From Humimonas sp964465015 (GTDB lineage: Bacteria; Gemmatimonadota; Gemmatimonadetes; Palauibacterales; Palauibacteraceae): a stretch of 50,259 bases of DNA. The notes under the pieces are model-generated. The model saw nothing but the letters and a program-made list of their open reading frames with translations. It was not told where the DNA came from and did no database searches. A program made the translations under genes and the position numbers. The stretch is from positions 1 to 50,259 of the forward strand of contig CAYXHP010000152.1 of the NCBI GenBank assembly GCA_964465015.1, written 5' to 3'. Each line of letters begins with the position of its first letter. Positions within the stretch are counted from its first letter, which is position 1. Below, piece after piece: positions 15,323 through 23,249 of this stretch.

Positions 15323-18300
15323 CTAAGCGCGACAGATGCTTGACTGGGTCTGGATGACCCAGCGCCGGGAGAAGTACGCAAACCACCGTAGTCCTACCCG
15401 TGACAGCCTTCTGCCAATCTCATCCTTCGCGGGATCAAGACGCGAAGGCATCTCGCTAGCGAAGAGTCGCTGTAGCCAAAGCATCTTGAGGTGACCCGCC
15501 CTATCCGCGTTCGATTCGAGCTCGCTGACTTCCTCCCAATCGAACCAGGGGTCGTCTCCTGTGAGGGATGCCATGTACGCACCGAACCAGTAGACCTTGA
15601 AGCGGTCCTGAACGCTTCCGAGATCAGCAATGGCTATAGAGGCAATGTGTTTGTAGCATGAGGCCACACGGTCTTCTCGTCCCAGCTGGGCATAAATGAG
15701 CCCCAGCGTTGCCTCAGTCTCGATCATTACGGAGCGAGAGTCGAGCTTTTGCAGATTGTTTAGAACTCGTAGTAGAATGTCCTCCGCTGCTCGCGGCTGG
15801 CCGCGATACAGGTGACTATTCGCGAGGTTTAGGTCAATGTCGGTTCGGGAGCTAAGTGTCTCGGACAGACCCATCGCATACTGGTCAAACATGGAATGCG
15901 ACGATTCCACCTTCTCCCAACTGCCTTGTTCCAGATAGCAGCAGGAGAGATTGTTCAGTACCGTCAATATCCGTCGAATATCGTTGACCTTCCGAGCTTC
16001 AGCTAGAGTCGTCTTCATGACTGCTTCAGCTTCGGCCCACCTCATCGCGCGAGTAAGAATTGCTCCCTGCAGAGTTAAGAATCTGAGCCGCAATTCAGGA
16101 TCGCTCTCTTGAAGCAGGTGCAGGGCCTCCTGGCATAGCCTGGATGCGACGTCTACCGAGGCCGTGAACAACGCATGCCCAGCAAGGCTATAGAGTCCTA
16201 GCGCTCGGGCTCGATCACAGTGAGCGCCCTCCAAGATTGGTAGCATCTCCTCAATGGCGCGCACGGATTGCTGCATCTCGGTAGTTGCACCCCTCATCAT
16301 GGCAGAGCGAACGCGCCAGTGGAGAGCCTCCGATTCAAGACTCTCTCGCGCTGGACTATCAATTTGTGGGAGTGAGGAACGGATTTCGCTCAGCATTGCC
16401 TCTGCACTGCGTGACTGCGACAACTCCACCCTCGCCTGAGCGATCTTGAGCTTGATCGCTATCGTCTCACCGGGCTCGAGGACCTCGAGATCGACCAGCT
16501 CCCTGAGGTGACCTTCGGCGGCCGCCAGGCTTCCGGAGGCGGACTCCGCCTCAGCCAGGATGCGTAGACCGGCCGCGCGTTCCCCGTCCGACGCAGCCTG
16601 GGACATGGCGAGCCTGGCCAGGACGATGGCCTCGTCGTGGGCGTATCCGGTCGCCGACTGCTCGGCGGCCCGGAGAGCATACTCGTAGGCGCGGGGGCGA
16701 TCCCCGCCCACCTCGAAATGTCGCGCCAGCGTGCTGGGACTCACGGACTCCGCGCTTCCAGCGAGCACTTCGCCCGCCACCAGGTGAAGGGCGGCCCGCT
16801 GGAGGTCTCCCATGTTTCCGTACACGTACTCCCGGGTGAGGTCGTGCGGGAATTCGAGGCGGTCATCCACATCGTGAAGGAGTCCGCGACTGTAGAGAGT
16901 CCGGGCGATCTCGGCCACGGCCACGTGGGACAGGCTGCTCGTCCTCGCCACCAAGTACGGCGTCGCATGTCGCTCGAGGACTGCCACGGTCTCGAGCAGG
17001 CGCACGGATTCGAGATCGAGGCCCTTCAGCCGCACGCCCAGGAGGCTCTCGAGGCTCTCGGTCAGCAGGCTTCGGGAGGTGGTGGCGGTTGGGCACCAGT
17101 CCTTCAGATCCGCAGCCGCCGATACCATCTCCAGGGCGAAGAATGGGTTACCGCTTGCCAGCCGGCGGATGAAGTCCAGCTGCTTCTGGCCCACGGCTTC
17201 GGTCCGAACGGACTCTATGAGTTCGGAGATCTCGTCATCACTCAGCCCTTGGAGCTCGAGGCAACTCGCCTCGTGCTGACCGCACCAGCCGGTCAGCAGA
17301 GCGGTGCAGCTGTCCTCCGCTTTCTCTCCCGAGCGCGCGGACGCCAGCATGAGGAGGGGCTCGTTCCGCAGGCGTCGCGTGAGGTAGTGGAGCAGGGTTG
17401 CGGAGGACGCGTCGACCCAGTGGAGATCCTCGATGATCCACAGTCGAGGTCTCGCTCCACAGGCCCGGCGCAGGAGTACCGCCGTCTCTTCGAACAGACG
17501 CCGGCGCCCCGCGTCGGCTTCGAGCTCCCCCTCGTCCGCTCCGGGTCTGGCGAACTGCTCGGGGAACAGCAGTCCGAGCTGAAAGAAGACCGGAGGGCCA
17601 CCCGCGGACTGCCGGGCGTCCTCCCTCGCGATGGGAAGGAGACCCTCGACGAGGGGCCCGTAGGAGATATCCGTCTCCGCGGCGAAGCACCGGCTCTCGA
17701 GGGTGTCGATGCCCCGGAGTCGGGCCAGCTCGCGGAGCTCTTCCAGGAGGCGAGTCTTACCGATCCCGGCCTCCCCGCGCAGCACGACCACGCCGCCGTG
17801 GCCGCCCTCCAGCCGCCGCAACGCGTTCTTCAGGAAAGCGAACTCCTTCCGGCGGCCGACCATGCGGGGCCGATCGGGACGGCCGGGCTCGGGTCGCCGG
17901 AGGTCCGGACGCGAGCTCCGGATCCGCTCTACCAGCCGAAGTGTTTCAGCCGATAGTCCCTCGGGGAGTTCGGCGTCCAGGACCGGCTCGACCTTCCGAA
18001 AGTGCTCCAGCGCAGCCTGCTGGTCTCCCTGGAGCCACATGCCACGCATGAAGGCCCGATGGGCTTCCTCGTGGATCGGATTCATGTTCAGAAGGCGAAG
18101 GGCCACCGTGCACATGTCTCCCCACCGTGCCCGGTCGTCGCATTCGCTCACGTAGCGGCAGAACACCAGCTCGGCCAGCCGCTGCAGGCGCTGGCGCTCG
18201 TCCTCCACCCAGCGCTCGAACGTGGGGGTGGCCACTGACTCGAGGTCTGGAACGAAGCTCCCCCGATACAGCTCGACGCCGCGGGCCGCGTCACTGCAGC

Positions 18301-18613
18301 GCACGGCTTCCTCGAACGCTTCCAGCTCCGATTCGATCGAGCCGCGCTCCAACGCCACGTGATTCACGGACGCGCGAATTCGAAGCTCGGGGAGATTGGA
18401 GCGGATGTCGTAGAGGGCCTGGCTCAACGAGTGCCGGGCCTGGGCGCGGTCCGTCTCCCAGAACATGGGGGCCAGGCGGTCACGGGGATGCTCGCGATCG
18501 GGGTTGGCGGCGAGGTAGACGAGGAGCGCCAGGTGCTTGCCGGACCTCAGGTGCACGGTCTCTCCGGTTCCGTCCTCGACGGCCACCCGATCGAAGCAGC
18601 GCAAGGTGTGCAT
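15323..18613 (-). CDS. BTAD/SARP-type transcriptional regulator with AAA ATPase and TPR-like repeats
   Basis: A 1096-residue cytoplasmic regulator. Residues 1-95 form an OmpR-like winged helix (GKHLALLVYLAANPDREHPRDRLAPMFW). Residues about 100-240 are the bacterial transcriptional activation (BTAD) helical domain (VELYRGSFVPDL, NMNPIHEEAHRAFMRGMWLQGDQQAALEHF). A STAND-type ATPase follows with Walker A GEAGIGKTRL (about 285) and Walker B LWIIEDLHWVDASS (about 385). The last ~500 residues are helical repeats for ligand or protein binding. This layout matches AfsR/MalT-like signal-integrating regulators. Its DNA is G+C-rich in the first two thirds and noticeably more A+T-rich from about 16450 to its end, suggesting a mosaic origin. 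It is convergent with the HD-GYP gene, so a regulatory link is only positional. Confidence 0.88.
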   Translation of the reverse strand: MHTLRCFDRVAVEDGTGETVHLRSGKHLALLVYLAANPDREHPRDRLAPMFWETDRAQARHSLSQALYDIRSNLPELRIRASVNHVALERGSIESELEAFEEAVRCSDAARGVELYRGSFVPDLESVATPTFERWVEDERQRLQRLAELVFCRYVSECDDRARWGDMCTVALRLLNMNPIHEEAHRAFMRGMWLQGDQQAALEHFRKVEPVLDAELPEGLSAETLRLVERIRSSRPDLRRPEPGRPDRPRMVGRRKEFAFLKNALRRLEGGHGGVVVLRGEAGIGKTRLLEELRELARLRGIDTLESRCFAAETDISYGPLVEGLLPIAREDARQSAGGPPVFFQLGLLFPEQFARPGADEGELEADAGRRRLFEETAVLLRRACGARPRLWIIEDLHWVDASSATLLHYLTRRLRNEPLLMLASARSGEKAEDSCTALLTGWCGQHEASCLELQGLSDDEISELIESVRTEAVGQKQLDFIRRLASGNPFFALEMVSAAADLKDWCPTATTSRSLLTESLESLLGVRLKGLDLESVRLLETVAVLERHATPYLVARTSSLSHVAVAEIARTLYSRGLLHDVDDRLEFPHDLTREYVYGNMGDLQRAALHLVAGEVLAGSAESVSPSTLARHFEVGGDRPRAYEYALRAAEQSATGYAHDEAIVLARLAMSQAASDGERAAGLRILAEAESASGSLAAAEGHLRELVDLEVLEPGETIAIKLKIAQARVELSQSRSAEAMLSEIRSSLPQIDSPARESLESEALHWRVRSAMMRGATTEMQQSVRAIEEMLPILEGAHCDRARALGLYSLAGHALFTASVDVASRLCQEALHLLQESDPELRLRFLTLQGAILTRAMRWAEAEAVMKTTLAEARKVNDIRRILTVLNNLSCCYLEQGSWEKVESSHSMFDQYAMGLSETLSSRTDIDLNLANSHLYRGQPRAAEDILLRVLNNLQKLDSRSVMIETEATLGLIYAQLGREDRVASCYKHIASIAIADLGSVQDRFKVYWFGAYMASLTGDDPWFDWEEVSELESNADRAGHLKMLWLQRLFASEMPSRLDPAKDEIGRRLSRVGLRWFAYFSRRWVIQTQSSICRA

Positions 18614-18707
18614 CGTGGGACCCTCCCGTGGCAGGCGGCACGCTTCGCTTCCCGAACCCGTCCCGATTCGCCGCGCGGAAATTCATGCTACGCGCCGTGG
18701 TCAACCT

Positions 18708-18751
18708 AGTATCAACGACATGGGGCACACTACCTGGAGAATGTTGATACT
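18708..18751. promoter_or_regulatory. Widely spaced perfect inverted repeat upstream of the BTAD regulator
   Basis: AGTATCAAC (18708-18716) and GTTGATACT (18743-18751) are exact 9-base inverted copies with 26 bases between. The arm nearer the regulator reads TTGATA on the minus strand and lies 19 bases before TAGCAT, so it may overlap a -35 box of the BTAD promoter. Candidate operator. Confidence 0.45.
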
Positions 18752-18831
18752 TCGGAAGAAAGCCCTCCGCGCGCGACCCGCCCGTCGGCCCGTGGACGAC
18801 TTGCCCGGCCCTTCGAACTCTGCGAGCTTGA

Positions 18832-18849
18832 TTCAAACAGGTGTATGAA
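18832..18849. promoter_or_regulatory. Palindromic operator candidate for the TetR gene
   Basis: TTCAAACAGGTGTATGAA has the symmetric form TTCAnACAnnTGTnTGAA: 14 of 18 positions agree with the inverted copy. It ends 44 bases before the TetR start codon, the usual place for an autoregulatory TetR operator. Confidence 0.5.
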
Positions 18850-18893
18850 GCGCACCCCGACCGGCACTCTCGAGGACGGAGAGAACGGAGGCC

Positions 18894-19517
18894 ATGCCAC
18901 CTGCCGACACGCGCCGACTGCTGCTCGAGACAGCCCGGCCGCTGTTCGCCCGGGAGGGCTTCACCGCGACTTCGGTCCGCGAGATCACGCGGACCGCCGG
19001 CGTGAACCTCGGAGCGGTCACCTATCACTTCGGATCCAAGCGGGGCCTCTACGAGGCGGTGCTCGCCGAGGCCACGCGGCCCCTGATCGAGGCGTTCGAG
19101 GCGAGCGCGTCGGGGCCGTCGGGACGAGAACCGGCCGGCGACCGCATCGAGTCGGCGCTACGCGCCCTGCTGACGGTCCTCCGTCGCGAACCCGACCTGC
19201 CCGGTCTCCTCTTCAAGGAGGCGGCCGCCGGGCGGGAACCGCCCCAGGCGGTCTCCAGCCTTCTGCACGGGATCCTCGAGCAGCTCTCGCGGCTCGTTCG
19301 GGAGGGCAAGACCTACGGCAGCGTGGAGGCGGGCGATCCGGTGCTCACCGCGGCGAGTCTGCTGGCGCAAACGCTATCGTTCGGGCTGCTGTGGCGAACG
19401 TTGGGACAGGGCAGCGACCACGGAGTCATGGGACGGACCGCGGCCGGGCTGGAGGCACACGTGGCCGACTTCACCCGGCGGGCCCTCAGGCCACCCGGAG
19501 GTCACCCCAGGCGCTGA
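18894..19517 (+). CDS. TetR-family transcriptional regulator
   Basis: A 207-residue repressor. Residues 5-50 carry the TetR helix-turn-helix (RRLLLETARPLFAREGFTATSVREITRTAGVNLGAVTYHFGSKRGLYEAVL), an almost canonical match. The C-terminal ligand domain resembles the CerR/YbiH-type subgroup (ALLTVLRREPDLPGLLFKEAA), which binds unknown small molecules. GGAGG lies just upstream of ATG 18894. It has no obvious target on the same strand; the next gene is convergent. A palindromic operator upstream suggests it represses itself. Confidence 0.92.
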   Translation: MPPADTRRLLLETARPLFAREGFTATSVREITRTAGVNLGAVTYHFGSKRGLYEAVLAEATRPLIEAFEASASGPSGREPAGDRIESALRALLTVLRREPDLPGLLFKEAAAGREPPQAVSSLLHGILEQLSRLVREGKTYGSVEAGDPVLTAASLLAQTLSFGLLWRTLGQGSDHGVMGRTAAGLEAHVADFTRRALRPPGGHPRR

Positions 19518-19589
19518 GCCCCGTGGGGGTCGGCCGCTCCGGCCCGGCTCCTCTCGTCTCCTCCCGTTCGCCGAGCCCGACGGCGCGCT

Positions 19590-20963
19590 CTACAGTCCGC
19601 GCTCTCCCAGCAGGGTGTAGAAGTGGGCCAGCGCGCCGATCCCCTGGTGGAAGACCTCCAGGTCCAGCCACTCGTTCGGGGCGTGGAGGTTGCAGCCCGG
19701 GAGGGCGAAGCCGATCGGCGCCACCGGCACCCCGAGCGTGTCGCAGAACAGGCCGACGATCGGGATCGATCCGCCCTCGCGGACGAATACCGGTTCCCGG
19801 CCGAACGCGGCCGCGAGCGCCTCCGCGGCGGCCGTGAACAGGGGGCCCTCCGGATCGGCCGCCCAGGCCGCGCCCGAGTTCAGCCGATCGATCTCGACCG
19901 TCACGCCGTCGGGCGCCAGCTCGCGGATCGTCGATTCGAACGCCGCGCAGATCGCCGCGGGATCCTGATCCGGCACCAGCCGCATGGAGATCTTGGCCAT
20001 GGCCTTCGCGGGGAGCACCGTCTTGGCGCCTTCTCCCGTGAAGCCCGACAGGAGACCGTTGACGTCGAGGGTGGGCCGGAACCACACGCGCTCGAGCGTG
20101 CCGAACCCGTCCTCCCCGGCCAGCGCCGGCGCCCCGAGGGAGTCCAGGTAGTCGGCGTCGTCGAAGGGGAGCGCGGCCAGGTTCTCCCTCTCCTTCTCGG
20201 TGATCGGACGCACGTCGTCGTAGAAGCCGGGGATGGTGATGTGATGGGCCCCGTCCTTCAGTCGTCCGATCACGGTGGCCAGTGCGTTGGCCGGGTTCTC
20301 GACGGTCCCGCCGTACGCCCCCGAGTGGAGGTCCGAGGCCGCGCCCTGGAATCGCACCTCGAAGTAGACCAGGCCCCGCAAGCCCACGGTGATGGCTGGG
20401 AGCCCCTTCGCGAACATGGCCGTGTCGCTCAGGACCACCGCGTCGCAGGCGAGGCGGTCCCGGTGCCGGACGATGAAGTCTTCGACGTTGGTGCTGCCGA
20501 TCTCCTCCTCGCCCTCGATCACGAGCTTCACGTTCACCGGAAGCTCGCCCGCCGCGTTTCGGCACGCTTCCAGCGCCTTGAGGTGCATGAACACCTGCCC
20601 CTTGTCGTCCGAGGCGCCCCGGGCGTAGACCCGTCCCTCCCGCACGGTGGGCTCGAAGGGTGGCGCATCCCAGAGGTCCTCGGGGTCGACCGGCTGGACA
20701 TCGTAGTGGCCGTAGACCACCAGGGTCGGCGCGGCGTGGCTCACCTGGTACTCGGCGAGCACGATTGGATGCCCGGAGGTCTCCACCAGCTCGACGTCGG
20801 CGGGGCCGACCTCCCGGCAGCGCTCCGCCACCCATTCGGCGCAGCGGCGAACGTCCGCCCGGTGCCGGCTCTCGGTGCTGATGCTCGGGATCCGGAGGAA
20901 GTCGAACAGTTCCTCCTCGTAGCGTTCCGCCTGGCTCTGGATGTAGTCGTCGAGAGGGTTCAT
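19590..20963 (-). CDS. M20 family metallo-dipeptidase
   Basis: A 457-residue cytoplasmic zinc peptidase of the M20/ArgE/DapE/CNDP clan that cleaves dipeptides or N-acyl amino acids. Visible active-site blocks are VVYGHYDVQPVDPEDLW (first metal His and the following Asp), ARGASDDKGQ (bridging Asp), IEGEEEIGS (general base and metal Glu), the dimerisation-domain LHSGAYGG, and near the end GGSIPIVGLF and GCNLHAPNEWL (last metal His). ATG 20963 (MNPLDDYIQSQ) fits the family start; ATG 20993 would add ten residues. It is the last gene of a probable three-gene unit with the ATP_bind_4 ligase and the dehydrogenase upstream. Confidence 0.93.
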   Translation of the reverse strand: MNPLDDYIQSQAERYEEELFDFLRIPSISTESRHRADVRRCAEWVAERCREVGPADVELVETSGHPIVLAEYQVSHAAPTLVVYGHYDVQPVDPEDLWDAPPFEPTVREGRVYARGASDDKGQVFMHLKALEACRNAAGELPVNVKLVIEGEEEIGSTNVEDFIVRHRDRLACDAVVLSDTAMFAKGLPAITVGLRGLVYFEVRFQGAASDLHSGAYGGTVENPANALATVIGRLKDGAHHITIPGFYDDVRPITEKERENLAALPFDDADYLDSLGAPALAGEDGFGTLERVWFRPTLDVNGLLSGFTGEGAKTVLPAKAMAKISMRLVPDQDPAAICAAFESTIRELAPDGVTVEIDRLNSGAAWAADPEGPLFTAAAEALAAAFGREPVFVREGGSIPIVGLFCDTLGVPVAPIGFALPGCNLHAPNEWLDLEVFHQGIGALAHFYTLLGERGL

Positions 20964-21012
20964 CACGGTCCCGTCCTCGCAGTCGTGCTTCATTGATGTC
21001 GGGGTGGCGAAA

Positions 21013-21729
21013 CTACGCCCGCGCATCTCGCTCCGCACGGGAATCGGCGCCGTCCGACTCGAGGTCCAGGTAGCGGTAGCCGTTTCGCTCGCCCCGGCCC
21101 GTCTCCCGCACGGGCACCGGGCGCAGGAAGGCGGGCCCATCGACGGTGAACGAGTGGAACTCGCCGCGCTCTCCGCACGGGTCGACGCCCTGGCGCGCCT
21201 CGATCCGTGCCAGGAGCTCGGCGTCGAAGTCCCGTCCCAGCCAGTCGGGATCGGCAGTCTCGAGCAGCACGCTCACCACGCGGCTCCGGTAGCCGAGCGC
21301 CACGAACTCGCGTGCGATCCGACCGGGATCGCCGCCCCACAGCGGCTCGATGTGATCGAATCCGGCCGCCCGCACTCTCTCCTCGTACCAGGCGCGCACA
21401 TCGGCCAGGTGGATGTTGCCGAACACGACCGCCTCCACGCCCGTCTCGTGCAGACGCCCGAACACGCGGCCGAGGGCGATCTCGAACGCACCCTCGGCGC
21501 AGGGCTCGAGCACCGCCTCCAGGCCCAGCGCCCTGGCCTGTGCTTCGATGAGATCGCGGCCGACTCCGTGGTAGGGGACGCGGCCGCTCTCCCGGTCGTA
21601 GATGGTGAACAGGTGGGTGATTCTCCGCCCCTCCCTGAGCGAGCGGTGGAGCGCCAGAGTCGAGTCCTTGCCACCCGACCAGGCCAGGGCGCACACGGGA
21701 GAATCGGGTCCCACATCCTCCCCCTTCAC
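21013..21729 (-). CDS. ATP_bind_4 (diphthine-ammonia ligase-like) adenine nucleotide alpha-hydrolase
   Basis: About 238 residues of the PP-loop ATP pyrophosphatase fold. CALAWSGGKDSTLAL is the PP-loop SGGKDS motif. LFTIYDRESGRVPYHGV and VFGNIHLADVRAWYE (cf. GxIxxxxQR in the family) place it in the MJ0570/DUF71 group, whose eukaryotic member amidates diphthine. Bacteria lack diphthamide, so the substrate here is unknown; amidation of a small molecule or peptide is a fair guess. The start is uncertain: GTG 21729 lies 7 bases past the previous stop, and GTG 21714 has an AAGGGGG upstream. It is tightly packed with the dehydrogenase. Confidence 0.88.
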   Translation of the reverse strand: MKGEDVGPDSPVCALAWSGGKDSTLALHRSLREGRRITHLFTIYDRESGRVPYHGVGRDLIEAQARALGLEAVLEPCAEGAFEIALGRVFGRLHETGVEAVVFGNIHLADVRAWYEERVRAAGFDHIEPLWGGDPGRIAREFVALGYRSRVVSVLLETADPDWLGRDFDAELLARIEARQGVDPCGERGEFHSFTVDGPAFLRPVPVRETGRGERNGYRYLDLESDGADSRAERDARA

Positions 21730-21736
21730 GGGCGGC

Positions 21737-22987
21737 TCACGCCGGGTCCCGCGCGCCGGCCGCCGTCCGCTCGAGGAGCGCGCCCAGGGTGGCCGCCAGG
21801 AGGCCACGCGTCGCGCTTCCCGCGCGGTCGACCGCTCGGTCCAGGGCCTCCTCGATCACGGCCCGCACGGACTCGAACACTTCCGCCGCGCCGCCCTCCG
21901 GCTCGGTCCTCATGAGATGGTAGAAGGACCGGGCGGCGCCGCAGTTGGCGATGACGTCCGGAATCACCGCGAATCGGCGATCGGCTTCCTGCTCCAGTCG
22001 CGTGTCGCCCGGCGCCTCGGAAGTGAAGGGTCGATTGGCCCCGCAGGCCAGGATCCCCACTTCCCTCGACTCGAGAGAGTCGAGCACCCCGGCGTCCAGC
22101 GTGCCCGAAGCCGCCGCGGCCACGTAGAGCGCGGCGTGCGCCCGGCCGAAGCGATCCCTGGCGGCCGGGTCCCCCGAGGGAAGGGTGTTGCCGGTCCGAC
22201 GCGCGAGGAGATCCGCCACCTCGGATGCCCCCAGCGGCCGGTTCGGAACCAGGGCGCCCCGGGCATCCACGATGCCCGCGATCGGCACCCCGGCTTCCGC
22301 CAGGTACCAGGCCGCCCCGCCGCCCACGTTCCCGAAGCCCTCCACGAGGGCGGGTGTCGCGGCGGGATCGCGCCCCTGGTGCTCGAGGAGCCGAAGGGCC
22401 GCCCGCGCCACGCCGTACCCGGTCACCAGGTCGATGACCCGGAGATCTGCGCCGGCCACGCCGTGCCCGGCATCCGGCGGTCCGTGCAGGACCTCCTGCA
22501 TGGCCTCGAGCCGGCGCTCGAGCTCCGCGCCCTCGAGGCCGAAATGTCCGCGTGCCACCCCTTGCTGCGGATGGCGGATGCCGAGCGCGTGGCACTGCGG
22601 TACCACGTCCCGCGCCTCGTCCACGTTGAGGTCCCCCGCCGTGCCGTAACAGGCACGCAGGAACGGCTCGATGGCCCTGAACCAGCGGGCGAGGACCTCA
22701 CCCCGGCGCGGATCGTTGGGATCGAAGTCGATGCCCGACTTGGCGCCCCCGATGGCCGGACCCGACAGGGCGAACTTGAGCTCCATGACCTTGGCCAGGT
22801 ACATGACCTCCTCACGCCCCAGGCCCCGACGCATCCTCGTTCCACCGCCGGCCGCCCCTCCCCGTCGGCTGTTCAGGACCAGCCAGCCCCGTGCCTCCGA
22901 GTCGGGATCGCTCCACTCCAGCACCGTCTCGGGAGGACGCCGGAGGAACGCGGCATAGCCCTCCCACACGGCACCGCCGTCAGTCAT
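21737..22987 (-). CDS. Glu/Leu/Phe/Val-type amino acid dehydrogenase
   Basis: A 416-residue NAD(P)-dependent enzyme that reversibly deaminates an amino acid to its 2-oxoacid. The N-terminal dimerisation domain has GGTRMRRGLGREEVMYLAKVMELKFALSGPAIGGAKSGIDFDP, where the lysine of GGAKSG is the catalytic one (usually GGGKGG). The Rossmann part has ALVEGFGNVGGGAAWYLAEAG with the NAD-binding GxGxxG pattern. CGANRPFT and VIPDVIANCGAARSFYH close the active site. ATG 22987 has GGAAGG seven bases upstream. It leads an operon with the amide-ligase-like gene and the M20 dipeptidase, suggesting amino-acid or peptide catabolism. Substrate (Leu, Val or Glu) cannot be decided from sequence alone. Confidence 0.9.
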   Translation of the reverse strand: MTDGGAVWEGYAAFLRRPPETVLEWSDPDSEARGWLVLNSRRGGAAGGGTRMRRGLGREEVMYLAKVMELKFALSGPAIGGAKSGIDFDPNDPRRGEVLARWFRAIEPFLRACYGTAGDLNVDEARDVVPQCHALGIRHPQQGVARGHFGLEGAELERRLEAMQEVLHGPPDAGHGVAGADLRVIDLVTGYGVARAALRLLEHQGRDPAATPALVEGFGNVGGGAAWYLAEAGVPIAGIVDARGALVPNRPLGASEVADLLARRTGNTLPSGDPAARDRFGRAHAALYVAAAASGTLDAGVLDSLESREVGILACGANRPFTSEAPGDTRLEQEADRRFAVIPDVIANCGAARSFYHLMRTEPEGGAAEVFESVRAVIEEALDRAVDRAGSATRGLLAATLGALLERTAAGARDPA

Positions 22988-23196
22988 CTGTGCACCTTCC
23001 ATATGAAATCGAACAGTCGCCGAATCTCGTCGTCCGACCCACTCGCCGGCCCCGTACATCCAACACCTCCACCGCGGGCCCGCGCGCGACCCGGCGGCCC
23101 CGAAGCGGCCGCAAGGTAGCGGCGGATCGGCCCCCGAGACAGTCCGCCGGGCACCGCGCGTCACGCCCGGCCGCCTCCGGCCGATCGGGCCCGATG

Positions 23197-23225
23197 TTGC
23201 GCGTTCCGCACTCATTACGCATAGT
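23197..23225 (+). promoter_or_regulatory. Candidate leaderless promoter for the STAND-like ATPase gene
   Basis: TTGCGC (23197-23202) and CATAGT (23220-23225) are 17 bases apart, and the ATG at 23234 begins only 8 bases after the -10 box. Transcription would start at or next to the start codon, so the mRNA should be leaderless; no Shine-Dalgarno is present. Confidence 0.55.
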
Positions 23226-23231
23226 GCATAA

Positions 23232-23249
23232 ACATGAATCCATTCATGT
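23232..23249. promoter_or_regulatory. Perfect palindrome spanning the start codon
   Basis: ACATGAAT (23232-23239) and ATTCATGT (23242-23249) are exact inverted copies around CC. The repeat covers the presumed transcription start and the ATG, a position suited to a repressor operator or to a 5'-end hairpin on a leaderless mRNA. Confidence 0.5.

Noticed and set aside
18742..18846. Small frame starting MLILRKKALRARP with GGAGA upstream
   Set aside because: Ribosome site too close to the ATG, Arg/Pro-rich product, and it overlaps a candidate operator region.
19623..20996. 457-residue frame on the plus strand
   Set aside because: Antisense mirror of the M20 dipeptidase; composition typical of a GC-rich shadow frame.
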